Position numbers and translations under genes: made by a program. A stretch of 21,473 nt of DNA from Flavobacteriales bacterium (GTDB lineage Bacteria > Bacteroidota > Bacteroidia > Flavobacteriales > Crocinitomicaceae). The DNA lies in assembly GCA_947375085.1 (NCBI GenBank), contig CANCEQ010000027.1, positions 1 to 21,473 of the forward strand. The letters are read 5' to 3'. Shown here in pieces: positions 1 through 7,700 of this stretch. Each line of letters starts with the position of its first letter. Position 1 is the first letter of the stretch. The notes under the pieces are model-generated. The model ran no database searches and was not told the origin of the DNA. It worked only from the letters and a program-made list of their open reading frames with translations.

Positions 1-279
1 TTAATTGATTGTCGTCTTGAACCACAATTAATTGATGTAGAATTTATGAATTGGTGTGGATCAAAACAAATTCCATTTTGTATTGTTTTCACTAAATTAG
101 ACAAGGTTTCAAGTTCGGTATTAGGTAAGAATATGGCAAAATACAAGAAAGAGATGTTAAAGCATTGGGATGAAATCCCTCCTGTTTTTACTACTTCAAG
201 TGAATCAGGTTTAGGTAAAGAAAAGATTTTGAATTATATAGAACAAATCAATCAATCTTTTAAAGAAGCAAGTTTATAA
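1..279 (+). CDS. engB: Ribosome biogenesis GTP-binding protein EngB (YihA/YsxC), C-terminal part
   Basis: The gene enters from the left edge; the reading frame is open from base 1, so the visible 92 residues are the C-terminal part and the first ATG inside the window (46) is internal. EngB is a cytoplasmic GTPase needed for late assembly of the large ribosomal subunit. The visible part starts just after the G3 region with a family-typical stretch (LIDCRLEPQLIDVEFMNW), then the G4 guanine-specificity motif TKLD at visible residues 31-34, and a G5-like TSSESGLGK near residues 65-73. The P-loop and G3 DxxG lie outside the window. It ends in TAA and is followed by a strong hairpin terminator. The neighbour on the right is convergent. 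Confidence is high from the motif context. Confidence 0.9.
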   Translation, partial: LIDCRLEPQLIDVEFMNWCGSKQIPFCIVFTKLDKVSSSVLGKNMAKYKKEMLKHWDEIPPVFTTSSESGLGKEKILNYIEQINQSFKEASL

Positions 280-298
280 TTTTTGATTTTTCAATCAT

Positions 299-336
299 AA
301 AAAAAGCAGGTAATGAAATTCAATACCTGCTTTTTT
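299..336. terminator. Bidirectional intrinsic terminator between engB and the BI-1 gene
   Basis: A perfect inverted repeat, AGCAGGTA-like left arm (about 299-312) and TACCTGCT-like right arm (324-336), is separated by an 11-base loop and flanked by an A-run on the left and a T-run on the right. Both strands therefore have a stem followed by a U-tract. It sits 18 bases before the stop of the convergent minus-strand gene and 20 bases after the engB stop, so it can end both transcripts. Confidence 0.9.
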
Positions 337-353
337 GTTAAATTATATTTTTA

Positions 354-1067
354 TTAATCTCTGTTACCACCAACTAGTCTTAAAAGAGAAAGGAAAAGAT
401 TAACAAATAATAAATATAGTTGTAAACCTCCCATTAGTGCTAACTTTTGTCTACTAATAGTATCAATTCTAGAGTCTACTGCTATTTCTTTTAAGCTTTG
501 CATATGATAAGCAGTTAATCCAGTGAATATAAAGACACCTAGTATACCAATTATAAAATTCAATGCACCCCCACCTATAAATATTTGAACAATTGATGCG
601 ATGATAAGTCCAAAAAGTGCCATATATAGCATGCTTCCCATTTTTGAAAGGTCAGTTTTGGTCGTATAACCTAATATTGCCATACTTGCGAATGCACCAG
701 CTGTTATGAAAAATGTGGATGCTAGAGTTGATGTTGAGTATCTAAGTAAAATAACGCTCAAGCTCATTCCCATTAAAGCTGAAAATAGGATAAAGAGAAA
801 TAATAATGTACCAAATGAAAATTTTTGTAATCCACCTTGAATTAAAAAACTTAATCCTAGAGGAGCAAGTAAAACTATCCAAAATAAAATTGAAACCCCA
901 CCATTTGGTGATGCAAAATATTCATTATAAAATACTTCATTACCACAGTAATAAGCCAAGACACCAGAAATAGCCAATGCGCCAAACATATAGCTATAAA
1001 CATTTTTGAAGAATTCTCTTGAGATTTCTTTCGTGTAACTACCTTGTTGATCAATAATTTCGCTCAT
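354..1067 (-). CDS. Bax inhibitor-1 (BI-1)/YccA family membrane protein
   Basis: A 237-residue, very hydrophobic protein with about seven predicted membrane segments (roughly residues 25-41, 59-76, 86-103, 106-131, 147-163, 169-187, 211-233), matching the TMBIM/BI-1 fold of an inner-membrane cation-leak channel. Family landmarks are GYTTKTDLSKMG (residues 133-144), FTGLTAYHMQ (181-190) and the C-terminal LFVNLFLSLLRL. The bacterial homologue BsYetJ uses two aspartates as a pH sensor, in the TAYD and YLD contexts. Here the matching positions look like His188 and Leu220, so that sensor seems absent; the YccA branch also varies here. The gene lies 18 bases downstream of folE on the same strand and is probably the last gene of the pterin operon, although no functional link is evident. 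Physiological role unknown. Confidence 0.9.
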   Translation of the reverse strand: MSEIIDQQGSYTKEISREFFKNVYSYMFGALAISGVLAYYCGNEVFYNEYFASPNGGVSILFWIVLLAPLGLSFLIQGGLQKFSFGTLLFLFILFSALMGMSLSVILLRYSTSTLASTFFITAGAFASMAILGYTTKTDLSKMGSMLYMALFGLIIASIVQIFIGGGALNFIIGILGVFIFTGLTAYHMQSLKEIAVDSRIDTISRQKLALMGGLQLYLLFVNLFLSLLRLVGGNRD

Positions 1068-1085
1068 TTTTATACGTTTTAAAAA

Positions 1086-1676
1086 TTAATGTAATTTAGA
1101 TTGTATCAAATTTATAAATTCTTTTCTTGTCGCATCGTTTTTTAGAAATAAACCTGTAAAAGCACTAGATGTTGTAGAAGAATTTTGTTTTTGAACACCT
1201 CTCATCGCCATGCACATATGACAGCATTCGATTACAACAGCTACTCCTTTTGGTTTTAATGTTCGTTGAATACAATCACGGATTTCAATTGTCAAACGTT
1301 CTTGAACCTGTAATCTTCTTGCGTAAGCATCAACAACTCTAGGTATTTTACTTAAACCAACAATTGTTCCGTTAGGGATATACGCGATATGTGCTTTTCC
1401 GAAAAATGGAAGCATATGATGTTCACACATTGAATAAACTTCAATATCTTTCACTATCACCATTTCAGAATATTCTTCTTTGAAAAGGGCTGATTTTAAA
1501 ATTTCATCTGGATTCAAATCATACCCATGCGTCAAAAACTGAAGAGCCTTTGCAACTCTCTCAGGTGTTTTTAACAAACCTTCTCGAGTAGGATCTTCTC
1601 CAATGTTTTTAAGTATATCTTGATAATGAGAAGAAATATTATTTGTTATTTCTTCGTTTGGTTCGTGTTTTTTCAA
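1086..1676 (-). CDS. folE: GTP cyclohydrolase I (FolE)
   Basis: Cytoplasmic enzyme that converts GTP to 7,8-dihydroneopterin triphosphate, the entry step for folate, queuosine and biopterin synthesis. The 196-residue length is normal for the type IA enzyme. Visible motifs are the N-terminal [18 protein letters not shown] (27-44), the zinc site CEHH (Cys84, His87) and HMCMAMRG (His153, Cys155), and the substrate region [12 protein letters not shown] (166-177). Zinc ligands Cys84, His87 and Cys155 correspond to Cys110, His113 and Cys181 of the E. coli enzyme, so it should be active. The start appears to be TTG at 1674-1676: an in-frame stop lies five codons upstream and the next methionine (residue 72) would delete the N-terminal part of the fold. 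It follows the PTPS-family gene by 39 bases and is likely co-transcribed with it. Confidence 0.96.
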   Translation of the reverse strand: MKKHEPNEEITNNISSHYQDILKNIGEDPTREGLLKTPERVAKALQFLTHGYDLNPDEILKSALFKEEYSEMVIVKDIEVYSMCEHHMLPFFGKAHIAYIPNGTIVGLSKIPRVVDAYARRLQVQERLTIEIRDCIQRTLKPKGVAVVIECCHMCMAMRGVQKQNSSTTSSAFTGLFLKNDATRKEFINLIQSKLH

Positions 1677-1715
1677 CGTATAAAGTATTTATATATTTAG
1701 TATTACGGAATTGAA

Positions 1716-2147
1716 TTAAAAAGGTTCTTTTCCACCGTAATATTCTACGTAATTATTTTCAGTTTCAACTAATTTAATTTTAGCTAATGCACCGCCTGCT
1801 TCAACTATTGGTTTCTCAATTTGTTCCCAGATTTTAATTACTACGTTTTCAGTTGAAGCTAAAAGGCCTTTTAAAAAAGGAACGTCTAAATTTAAATTCT
1901 TATGATCCAAGGGTTCTATTACTTCTCTTTTAATTATTTCACTTAAATCTTTAAGATTAATTACAAATCCAGTATCCGGATTAGGAATACCTTTCACAGT
2001 AACATATAAAGTGAAATTATGACCATGCCAATTATGATTACTGCATTTTCCAAAAACTTCCATGTTTTTTTCTTTTGACCAATCCTCATTCCATAATTTA
2101 TGAGCTGCATTAAAACTTTCTCTTCGTGTAATGTAAACTGTTTTCAC
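1716..2147 (-). CDS. 6-pyruvoyl-tetrahydropterin synthase / 6-carboxytetrahydropterin synthase family (PTPS/QueD)
   Basis: A 143-residue enzyme acting on 7,8-dihydroneopterin triphosphate, the FolE product. Zinc ligands are His16 (FNAAHKL), His41 and His43 (HGHNF). The catalytic Cys35 is in KCSNHNWHGH, and the Asp81-His82 pair (LDHKNLN) and Glu128 complete the active site. Cys and HGH are separated by five residues (CX5HGH), the spacing of canonical PTPS, whereas QueD typically has three (CX3HGH). The product may therefore be 6-pyruvoyl-tetrahydropterin for biopterin-type cofactors rather than the queuosine precursor; automatic annotation would probably say QueD. The start is GTG (2145-2147), because the first internal ATG would lose zinc ligand His16. 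A TACTTTTG promoter box lies 20 bases upstream. First gene of the PTPS-folE-BI-1 run. Confidence 0.93.
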   Translation of the reverse strand: MKTVYITRRESFNAAHKLWNEDWSKEKNMEVFGKCSNHNWHGHNFTLYVTVKGIPNPDTGFVINLKDLSEIIKREVIEPLDHKNLNLDVPFLKGLLASTENVVIKIWEQIEKPIVEAGGALAKIKLVETENNYVEYYGGKEPF

Positions 2148-2166
2148 TTGAATATATTTAATAGAA

Positions 2167-2174
2167 CAAAAGTA
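2167..2174 (-). promoter_or_regulatory. Bacteroidota -7 box (TACTTTTG) for the pterin operon
   Basis: Read on the minus strand, the octamer is TACTTTTG, an exact match to the Bacteroidota -7 consensus TAnnTTTG. It ends 19 bases before the GTG start of the PTPS-family gene, giving a short leader. No convincing -33 TTG is visible at the expected spacing, so this is a motif call only. Confidence 0.5.
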
Positions 2175-2211
2175 ATGATATTTTTACAACTCCGTTTCAC
2201 TCTTAAAAAGC

Positions 2212-2219
2212 TATCTTTG
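2212..2219 (+). promoter_or_regulatory. -7 box (TATCTTTG) abutting the TlyA-like gene
   Basis: Exact TAnnTTTG match ending seven bases before the ATG at 2227. Transcription would begin within a few bases of the start codon, so the message should be leaderless or nearly so. No clear -33 element and no Shine-Dalgarno sequence are present. The same octamer recurs at 4620-4627. Confidence 0.6.
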
Positions 2220-2226
2220 TAAAATC

Positions 2227-2955
2227 ATGGAAGAAAGATTAGATAAAATATTAGTTCAACGTAATTTAGTTGAAACTAGAGTAAAAGCAGAGAAATTAAT
2301 CCAAGATATTGGTGTTAAAGTTTTTGGAAAATTAGTAACAAAACCTGGTAAAAAATTCCCTATTGATTGTAAAATAGATATAATTTCAGAAGATTTTCCT
2401 TGGGTTTCTATAGATTCAATGAAATTAGTAGAAGCGATTTCAAAATGGAATTTAAAGATTGAAAACGGAAATTTTCTAGATGTTGGTATTTTGAATGGAG
2501 CTTTCACTGAAGTGCTTTTAAAAAACAACGCTAAAAAAGTATACGCTTTAAATCCTATTAAAGATTCCACAATTTCAATTTATAAAGGCGACGATCGAAT
2601 TGTTGATTTTTCGGGAACTTATTTAAGAGAGCTTACGTTTAATAATGTTACTGACGAAATAGAGGGATGCGTAATTGATGAACCAAATTTATCGATGGAT
2701 AAAATTTTACCTTTTATTCATCCTTTTATTAAATCGGGAGGATTTGTATTAGCTGTTATAAAACCTCACTTAGAAGTGGGGAAGGAGCATTTAAAAAATA
2801 ACGGAACTGTGAGAAATACGCTTGGTTTTCCTGAAATGTTCGATTCTTTAAAGAAAATAGGTGAAACAAATAATTTAAAATTTATTGATGAGATAAATTC
2901 ACCAATTGCAGGTAAAGATGGACAACAAGAATTTATAGTTTTATTTAGTAAATAA
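2227..2955 (+). CDS. TlyA-like S4-domain / FtsJ-type rRNA 2'-O-methyltransferase, divergent
   Basis: The 242-residue protein has the TlyA layout: an N-terminal S4 RNA-binding domain (residues 3-54, RLDKILVQRNLVETRVKAEK) and a Rossmann-like methyltransferase domain (about 60-240). TlyA 2'-O-methylates cytidines of 16S/23S rRNA. Landmarks are LDVGILNGAFT (84-94, normally LDVGASTGGFT), AVIKPHLEVGKEH (176-188) and NGTVRN (192-197, normally GGVVRD). Lys66, Asp151, Lys179 and Glu235 match in spacing the proposed catalytic tetrad of the mycobacterial enzyme (Lys82, Asp154, Lys182, Glu238, from memory). However, the usual SRGGLKL element reads SIDSMKL, the SAM-binding glycines are altered, and the DVSFISL stretch reads DEPNLSM. 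It may be a diverged paralogue with changed substrate or weak SAM binding. It stands alone on its strand, between divergent and convergent neighbours, with a leaderless-type promoter. Confidence 0.8.
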   Translation: MEERLDKILVQRNLVETRVKAEKLIQDIGVKVFGKLVTKPGKKFPIDCKIDIISEDFPWVSIDSMKLVEAISKWNLKIENGNFLDVGILNGAFTEVLLKNNAKKVYALNPIKDSTISIYKGDDRIVDFSGTYLRELTFNNVTDEIEGCVIDEPNLSMDKILPFIHPFIKSGGFVLAVIKPHLEVGKEHLKNNGTVRNTLGFPEMFDSLKKIGETNNLKFIDEINSPIAGKDGQQEFIVLFSK

Positions 2956-2966
2956 AACTTATTAAA

Positions 2967-3542
2967 TTAATTAGCACAATTACAAGGTGCGTCAAATTCT
3001 ATTTTTATCCAGCTCAAACTTTCAGTCCAATATTTTTGGTATTTGACTCCATGTGAGACTCCTCTTGCGTCTATGTATTTTAAGTTTTTCATTGCTACAA
3101 ATGCATCGGGAAATTTAACTAAAGGTGTCTCCCATAAATCTACTTTCTCTAATTTGTTTAATTTTTCAATTGAATTAGGAATCTCATTGATCTCATTTCG
3201 ATTTAAACTCAATACTTTTAAACTGTTTAATTCACAAATAACTTCAGGAAAAATGGTGAAATTATTTTTACCAATATCTAGAATTTCTAGTTGAGATAGT
3301 CGAGATAGTTCATTTGGGAGATTATCCAATCGATTCTTGCTTAGGTCTAATTTTTTTAAATAAATGAAATTATACAATTCAGTAGGAATTGATTTCAACT
3401 TTTGTTTTTCAAACGAAATTGAAAATACTGAATCAGGACTTAAATTTTTCGCTTGTTCCCAAGTGTAAGTTTTGTAATTCGTTTGTGAATTAAGGTTATT
3501 AAATACGAGAAGTGCTAAAATAACTGCGACAAGTTTTTTCAT
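2967..3542 (-). CDS. Secreted leucine-rich-repeat protein
   Basis: A 191-residue protein starting with a Sec signal peptide (MKKLVAVILALLVFNNLNSQ, cleavage likely around residue 20). It then carries about five tandem 23-residue leucine-rich repeats between residues 57 and 160, each of the form LxxLxxLxLxxNxxxxxP (for example LKKLDLSKNRLDNLP and LKVLSLNRNEINEIP). This is a ligand-binding solenoid likely in the periplasm or outside the cell. The C-terminus ends in CNCAN and lacks a T9SS sorting domain. I chose the ATG at 3542 over an upstream in-frame ATG at 3596, because only the inner start puts the signal peptide at the N-terminus. The first 44 bases overlap the 3' end of ribF in another frame, suggesting translational coupling. 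Partner unknown. It converges with the TlyA-like gene, with 11 bases between stops and no terminator visible. Confidence 0.82.
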   Translation of the reverse strand: MKKLVAVILALLVFNNLNSQTNYKTYTWEQAKNLSPDSVFSISFEKQKLKSIPTELYNFIYLKKLDLSKNRLDNLPNELSRLSQLEILDIGKNNFTIFPEVICELNSLKVLSLNRNEINEIPNSIEKLNKLEKVDLWETPLVKFPDAFVAMKNLKYIDARGVSHGVKYQKYWTESLSWIKIEFDAPCNCAN

Positions 3543-4443
3543 CTTTAGATAATTGTTCTTTAAGTTGTTCGATCGAATCAAATTTATGTTCATCACGAAT
3601 TCTTGTAAAAATTTTCACTTTGATTTCAGTTGAATAAATCATTTCGTTGAAATCAAAAATATTTACTTCTATTGTTTCTTTTAATTCCTGGTTTAAAGTA
3701 GGTCGAATTCCTATATTCATCATACCTATATAATAGGTAAAGTCAGAAAGTTCAATTTCTACTGCATAAACTCCATTTTTAGGAATGATTTTTATATCAC
3801 TATTCAATTCAATGTTTGCAGTTGGGAAACCTATGGTTCTTCCTAATTGATTACCTTTAACTACGACTCCATTTAATTCGAAAGGATCTCCTAGATAGCT
3901 ATTTGCAACTTCAAAATCTCCAGATTGTATCGATTTACGAATTCTTGTAGAACTTATATTTACTTCATTAATTTCTTGAGCAGGTATTTCAATGACTTCG
4001 AAATTAAATTTATTAGCCATTTCGATTAGAAATTCCAAAGTACCCTCTCTGTTTTTTCCAAACTGATGATCATGACCAATTACTAATTTTTTCACGTTGA
4101 GTTTTCCAATTAAAAATTTCTCAACAAAATCTTTAGCAGATAAATTTGAAAATTCAGCCGTGAATGGTTGGACAATTAAATTTTGTAATCCTTGTTTTTG
4201 TAGTTTCTGAATTTTCTCATTTTGGGTTTGAATTAATTTTAACCCATGATTTGTAGGGTTTAAAACCATTCTAGGATGAGGATAGAACGTAAATAAAACA
4301 GTTTCACCATCAATTTTATATGCTTCCTCATTTAACTGTTGAAGTATTTTTTGATGACCAATATGTACTCCATCAAAAGTCCCTATAGTTAGGACTGCAT
4401 TTTTGATGGGCGTAATTTCTTCAAAACCGTTAAAAATCTTCAT
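3499..4443 (-). CDS. ribF: Bifunctional riboflavin kinase / FAD synthetase (RibF)
   Basis: Cytoplasmic enzyme that phosphorylates riboflavin to FMN and adenylylates FMN to FAD. The 314-residue length is standard. The N-terminal nucleotidyltransferase domain shows TIGTFDGVHIGH (19-30), FYPHPRMVLNP (53-63), VIGHDHQFGKNREG (121-134) and ISSTRIR (163-169). The C-terminal riboflavin kinase domain shows GRTIGFPTANIEL (201-213), GVYAVEI (224-230) and MNIGIRPTLN (242-251), ending in the usual helix with RIRDEHKFDSIEQL (281-294). Both activities should be intact. The last 44 bases overlap the start of the leucine-rich-repeat gene. No exact -7 box was found upstream; a one-mismatch TACATTTT lies at 4456-4463 on the minus strand. 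Confidence 0.96.
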   Translation of the reverse strand: MKIFNGFEEITPIKNAVLTIGTFDGVHIGHQKILQQLNEEAYKIDGETVLFTFYPHPRMVLNPTNHGLKLIQTQNEKIQKLQKQGLQNLIVQPFTAEFSNLSAKDFVEKFLIGKLNVKKLVIGHDHQFGKNREGTLEFLIEMANKFNFEVIEIPAQEINEVNISSTRIRKSIQSGDFEVANSYLGDPFELNGVVVKGNQLGRTIGFPTANIELNSDIKIIPKNGVYAVEIELSDFTYYIGMMNIGIRPTLNQELKETIEVNIFDFNEMIYSTEIKVKIFTRIRDEHKFDSIEQLKEQLSKDEKTCRSYFSTSRI

Positions 4444-4546
4444 TATTTATTGTTGAAAATGTAAAAATAGTAAAACATTATTGAAAATGAACTTTCTTCT
4501 TTTATTTCGCTTTTTAGGTAAAGTAAATTTTAAGATTATAATTTTT

Positions 4547-4577
4547 TACACTTTAAACATTCAAATATACACTTTAA
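4547..4577. repeat. 10-bp direct repeat two helical turns apart, candidate operator
   Basis: TACACTTTAA occurs at 4547-4556 and again at 4568-4577, a centre spacing of 21 bp (two turns of DNA), so both copies face the same side of the helix. The pair lies about 43-73 bases upstream of the -7 box at 4620-4627 in the 291-base gap before the TonB-receptor operon, a usual place for an activator site. The binding protein is unknown and chance is possible in AT-rich DNA. Confidence 0.4.
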
Positions 4578-4619
4578 GAAATACTGGTCAAATGTTAATT
4601 AATAGTTAAGAGAATAGAC

Positions 4620-4627
4620 TATCTTTG
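4620..4627 (+). promoter_or_regulatory. -7 box (TATCTTTG) for the TonB-receptor operon
   Basis: Exact TAnnTTTG match, about 107 bases before the ATG at 4735, which leaves a 5' leader of about 100 bases. No strong -33 TTG is visible at the expected distance, consistent with activator dependence. The leader carries no obvious hairpin. Confidence 0.5.
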
Positions 4628-4734
4628 TTAATGAAAGTTAAAATTAATTTGAAATGAATGTGTACTATGAAATGGATTTTATCTATATTTACCGTCTTTC
4701 AAGCAAATAATAGTTTAATAAATAAACTGTACTT

Positions 4735-7700
4735 ATGATACAAAAAATTACTTTATTAATTTTAAGCGTCTTAGCGACAGCTGTTTATGGTTACAGCCAA
4801 GGTGGTTTGGGAACTATAAAAGGAACCGTAACTGACGTTGAAACGAAGGAGCCAATTCCTTTTTCTCGTGTCGTTTTGAAAAAAGACGGGAGTATAAAAG
4901 GAAATGCTAACACAGATTTTGATGGAAAATTCCAAATTAACTCAATTGAGGTTGGAACGTATGAAGTTGAAGTTAGAAATGAGGCAGAACAATATCAACC
5001 ATATCTTTTGACGGGTGTTGTGGTTTCTTCGAATCAAATTCGTTTTCTTGATGATATAGCATTAGGTAAAAAAACAAGTGAGATTGAAGAGGTAACTGTA
5101 ATCGCTTATAAAATACCACTTATTAATAAAGATGGTGGTGCTTCTGGAGGTACTGTAGCAAGAGAAGATATAGCTCATATGGCTGTTCGTTCTGCTTCTG
5201 ATGTTGCAGGTACTGTTGGGGGGGTTAATAAAAATGAAGAAGGTGAGATGAGTGTTCGTGGTGGACGTTCTGATGCTTCTTATTTTTATATTGATGGTAT
5301 TAAGGTAAGAGGGTCATCGAATTTACCAAAATCAGCTATTGAAGAGGTTTCTGTAATTGTTGGGGGATTACCAGCAAATTACGGTGATATTACAGGAGGT
5401 GTTATCTCTATTACGACAAGAGGACCATCTGCTAAATATTTCGGAAGTGTTGAGGGAGTTTCTTCTGGGATATATATTAAGGGTAAGGATGCAAATGGAT
5501 ATGATGGTAAAGTATACGGATTGGATAAATTTGGATATAATCTTGCTGAAGGAATGTTTTCAGGTCCATTGTTAATGCAAAAAGATGAAAACGGTAAAAA
5601 AACAAAACCATTATTAGGATTTTTGATTTCTGCAAATATTACAGATCAATTAGATAATAGACCAGTTCAAGGTGGAACTTACAGAATTAAAAAAGATGTT
5701 AGAGATGAGTTGATATCAAATCCACTTCGTCCAGCTGCTTCAGGAAATGGTACTTATAGTAATGCAAATTTTTTAAGAGCATCTGATTTTGAATCTACTC
5801 CTTGGAGAATGAATGCACGTTCTACTGAAGTATCAGGACAAGCAAAAATAGATGTTAAAACAGGTCCATCTGTGAATTTATCTTTTGGAGGTTCGATGAA
5901 CTACAAAACGGGAAATATTTATTCAAGACAAAACTCATTATTGAATTTCACAAATTTTGGAATGAGTACTACTCTAGATTGGAGAGTTTTTGGACGTTTA
6001 ACACAACGTTTTACAAATGATAAAGAAGGATCAAGTTCTAAAATTAAAAGTGCATTTTATACTTTAATGGTAGATTACGGTCAAACGAATTATAATTCTT
6101 ACGATCCAAACCATAAATTCAGTATTTTTGATTACGGTCACGTGGGTAATTTTACAACTACTAGAGGTTTAACTCAAAACTCTTTTAAATTAGAAAATGA
6201 CAACACATATGTTCAGACAGCTGTGCCAAACCCATTGAGAGTTGATTTTACTCCTTCTCAAACAAACGCTACGTTAGCTGCAATTACTACTCAATATTAT
6301 AATTTATATAGTAATCAACCAGCTGGACATTACGAAAGTTTAAATCAAATAACTCAAGGAAATGCAATTGTAAATGGGTATCAACCAAATACAGTGTATG
6401 ATATTTGGTCAAATATTGGAACTCCTTTTAATTCATTTCAAAAAACTCAAAATTCTCAATTCCGTTTCTCTGGATCTGGGTCTGTAAATATTGGAGATCA
6501 CTCTTTAACATTAGGATTTGAATATGAGCAACGTGTAGATAGAGGATGGAGATCTGGTACAACAACAGGTGGTGGGTCTAATGGTCCAATTGGTATTTGG
6601 ATTACCGCACGTCAATTAGCTAATTCGCATATTCAGGAGTTAAATACCAATGCAGCTCATATTGCAGATAGTGGTAACTATAAGGTTATTACTTATGACA
6701 GATTGAATTCTGGATATGCTTCAACTCATAATGGTGTGTATGGTGGACAACAAGCAACTGATAGTGATGGTAAAATAGTTGGTGATCAACAATCATTTTT
6801 TGATTATAATTTACGTAAAAAATTAGGTTTAAATCCTGGAGGAACTGATTTTATTGACATTGATAGATATGATCCATCAACTTTCACATTAGATATGTTC
6901 TCAGCAGATGAATTGTTAAATTCAGGTAATTCTTATGTTTCTTATTGGGGATATGATCCTACAGGAAAAAAAGTAAGAGGAAATACTGATATTAATAAAT
7001 ATTTCAATGAATTTGATGCTAATGGAAATTATAAACGTTTTGTAGGAGCTTTTCAACCAGTATATATGTCAGGATATATAATGGATAAATTTGCTTTCAA
7101 TGATTTAGTATTTAATATTGGAGTTCGTGTTGACGTTTTTAACGCAAATCAACCAGTTTTAAAAGATCCATATTTAACTTATGAAGCACATACTGTTGCA
7201 GAAGCAAAACAAATATTAGTAAATGATGCTACTAAATCATGGATATCAGCTATTCCATCATCAATGGGTGATGATTATACAGTATATGTAAATGATGTTC
7301 ATAATCCAACTGCAATTACTGGATATAGAAAAGGGACAACTTGGTACAATGCTTCAGGGGCTGAAGTTTCAACACCAAAATTAGTAGAGGGACCTAGTGG
7401 AATCGCACCATATTTAGTTGATCCAAATCAAACAACTCCGAAAGCTTCTGCTTTTGAAAGTTATAAGCCACAAATAAATGTGATGCCACGTATCGCTTTC
7501 TCTTTCCCTATTTCTGATGAAGCATCATTCTTTGCTCACTATGATATCTTAACAAAAAGACCTACAAGTTATGCACGTTTTGATCCATTTAATTATCAAT
7601 TCATGGGTTCAAGAAGTGCAGTAATTGATAATCCAAATTTAAAACCTGAAACAACAATTGATTATGAAGTAGGTTTTCAACAAGTTTTATCAAAAACTTC

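Noticed and set aside
2256..2570. 104-codon minus-strand ORF inside the TlyA-like gene
   Set aside because: Antisense shadow of a clear coding gene; the translation has no recognisable domain and follows the codon pattern of the opposite strand.
3543..3596. Upstream in-frame ATG for the leucine-rich-repeat gene
   Set aside because: It would place 18 polar residues before the signal peptide and lie wholly inside ribF.
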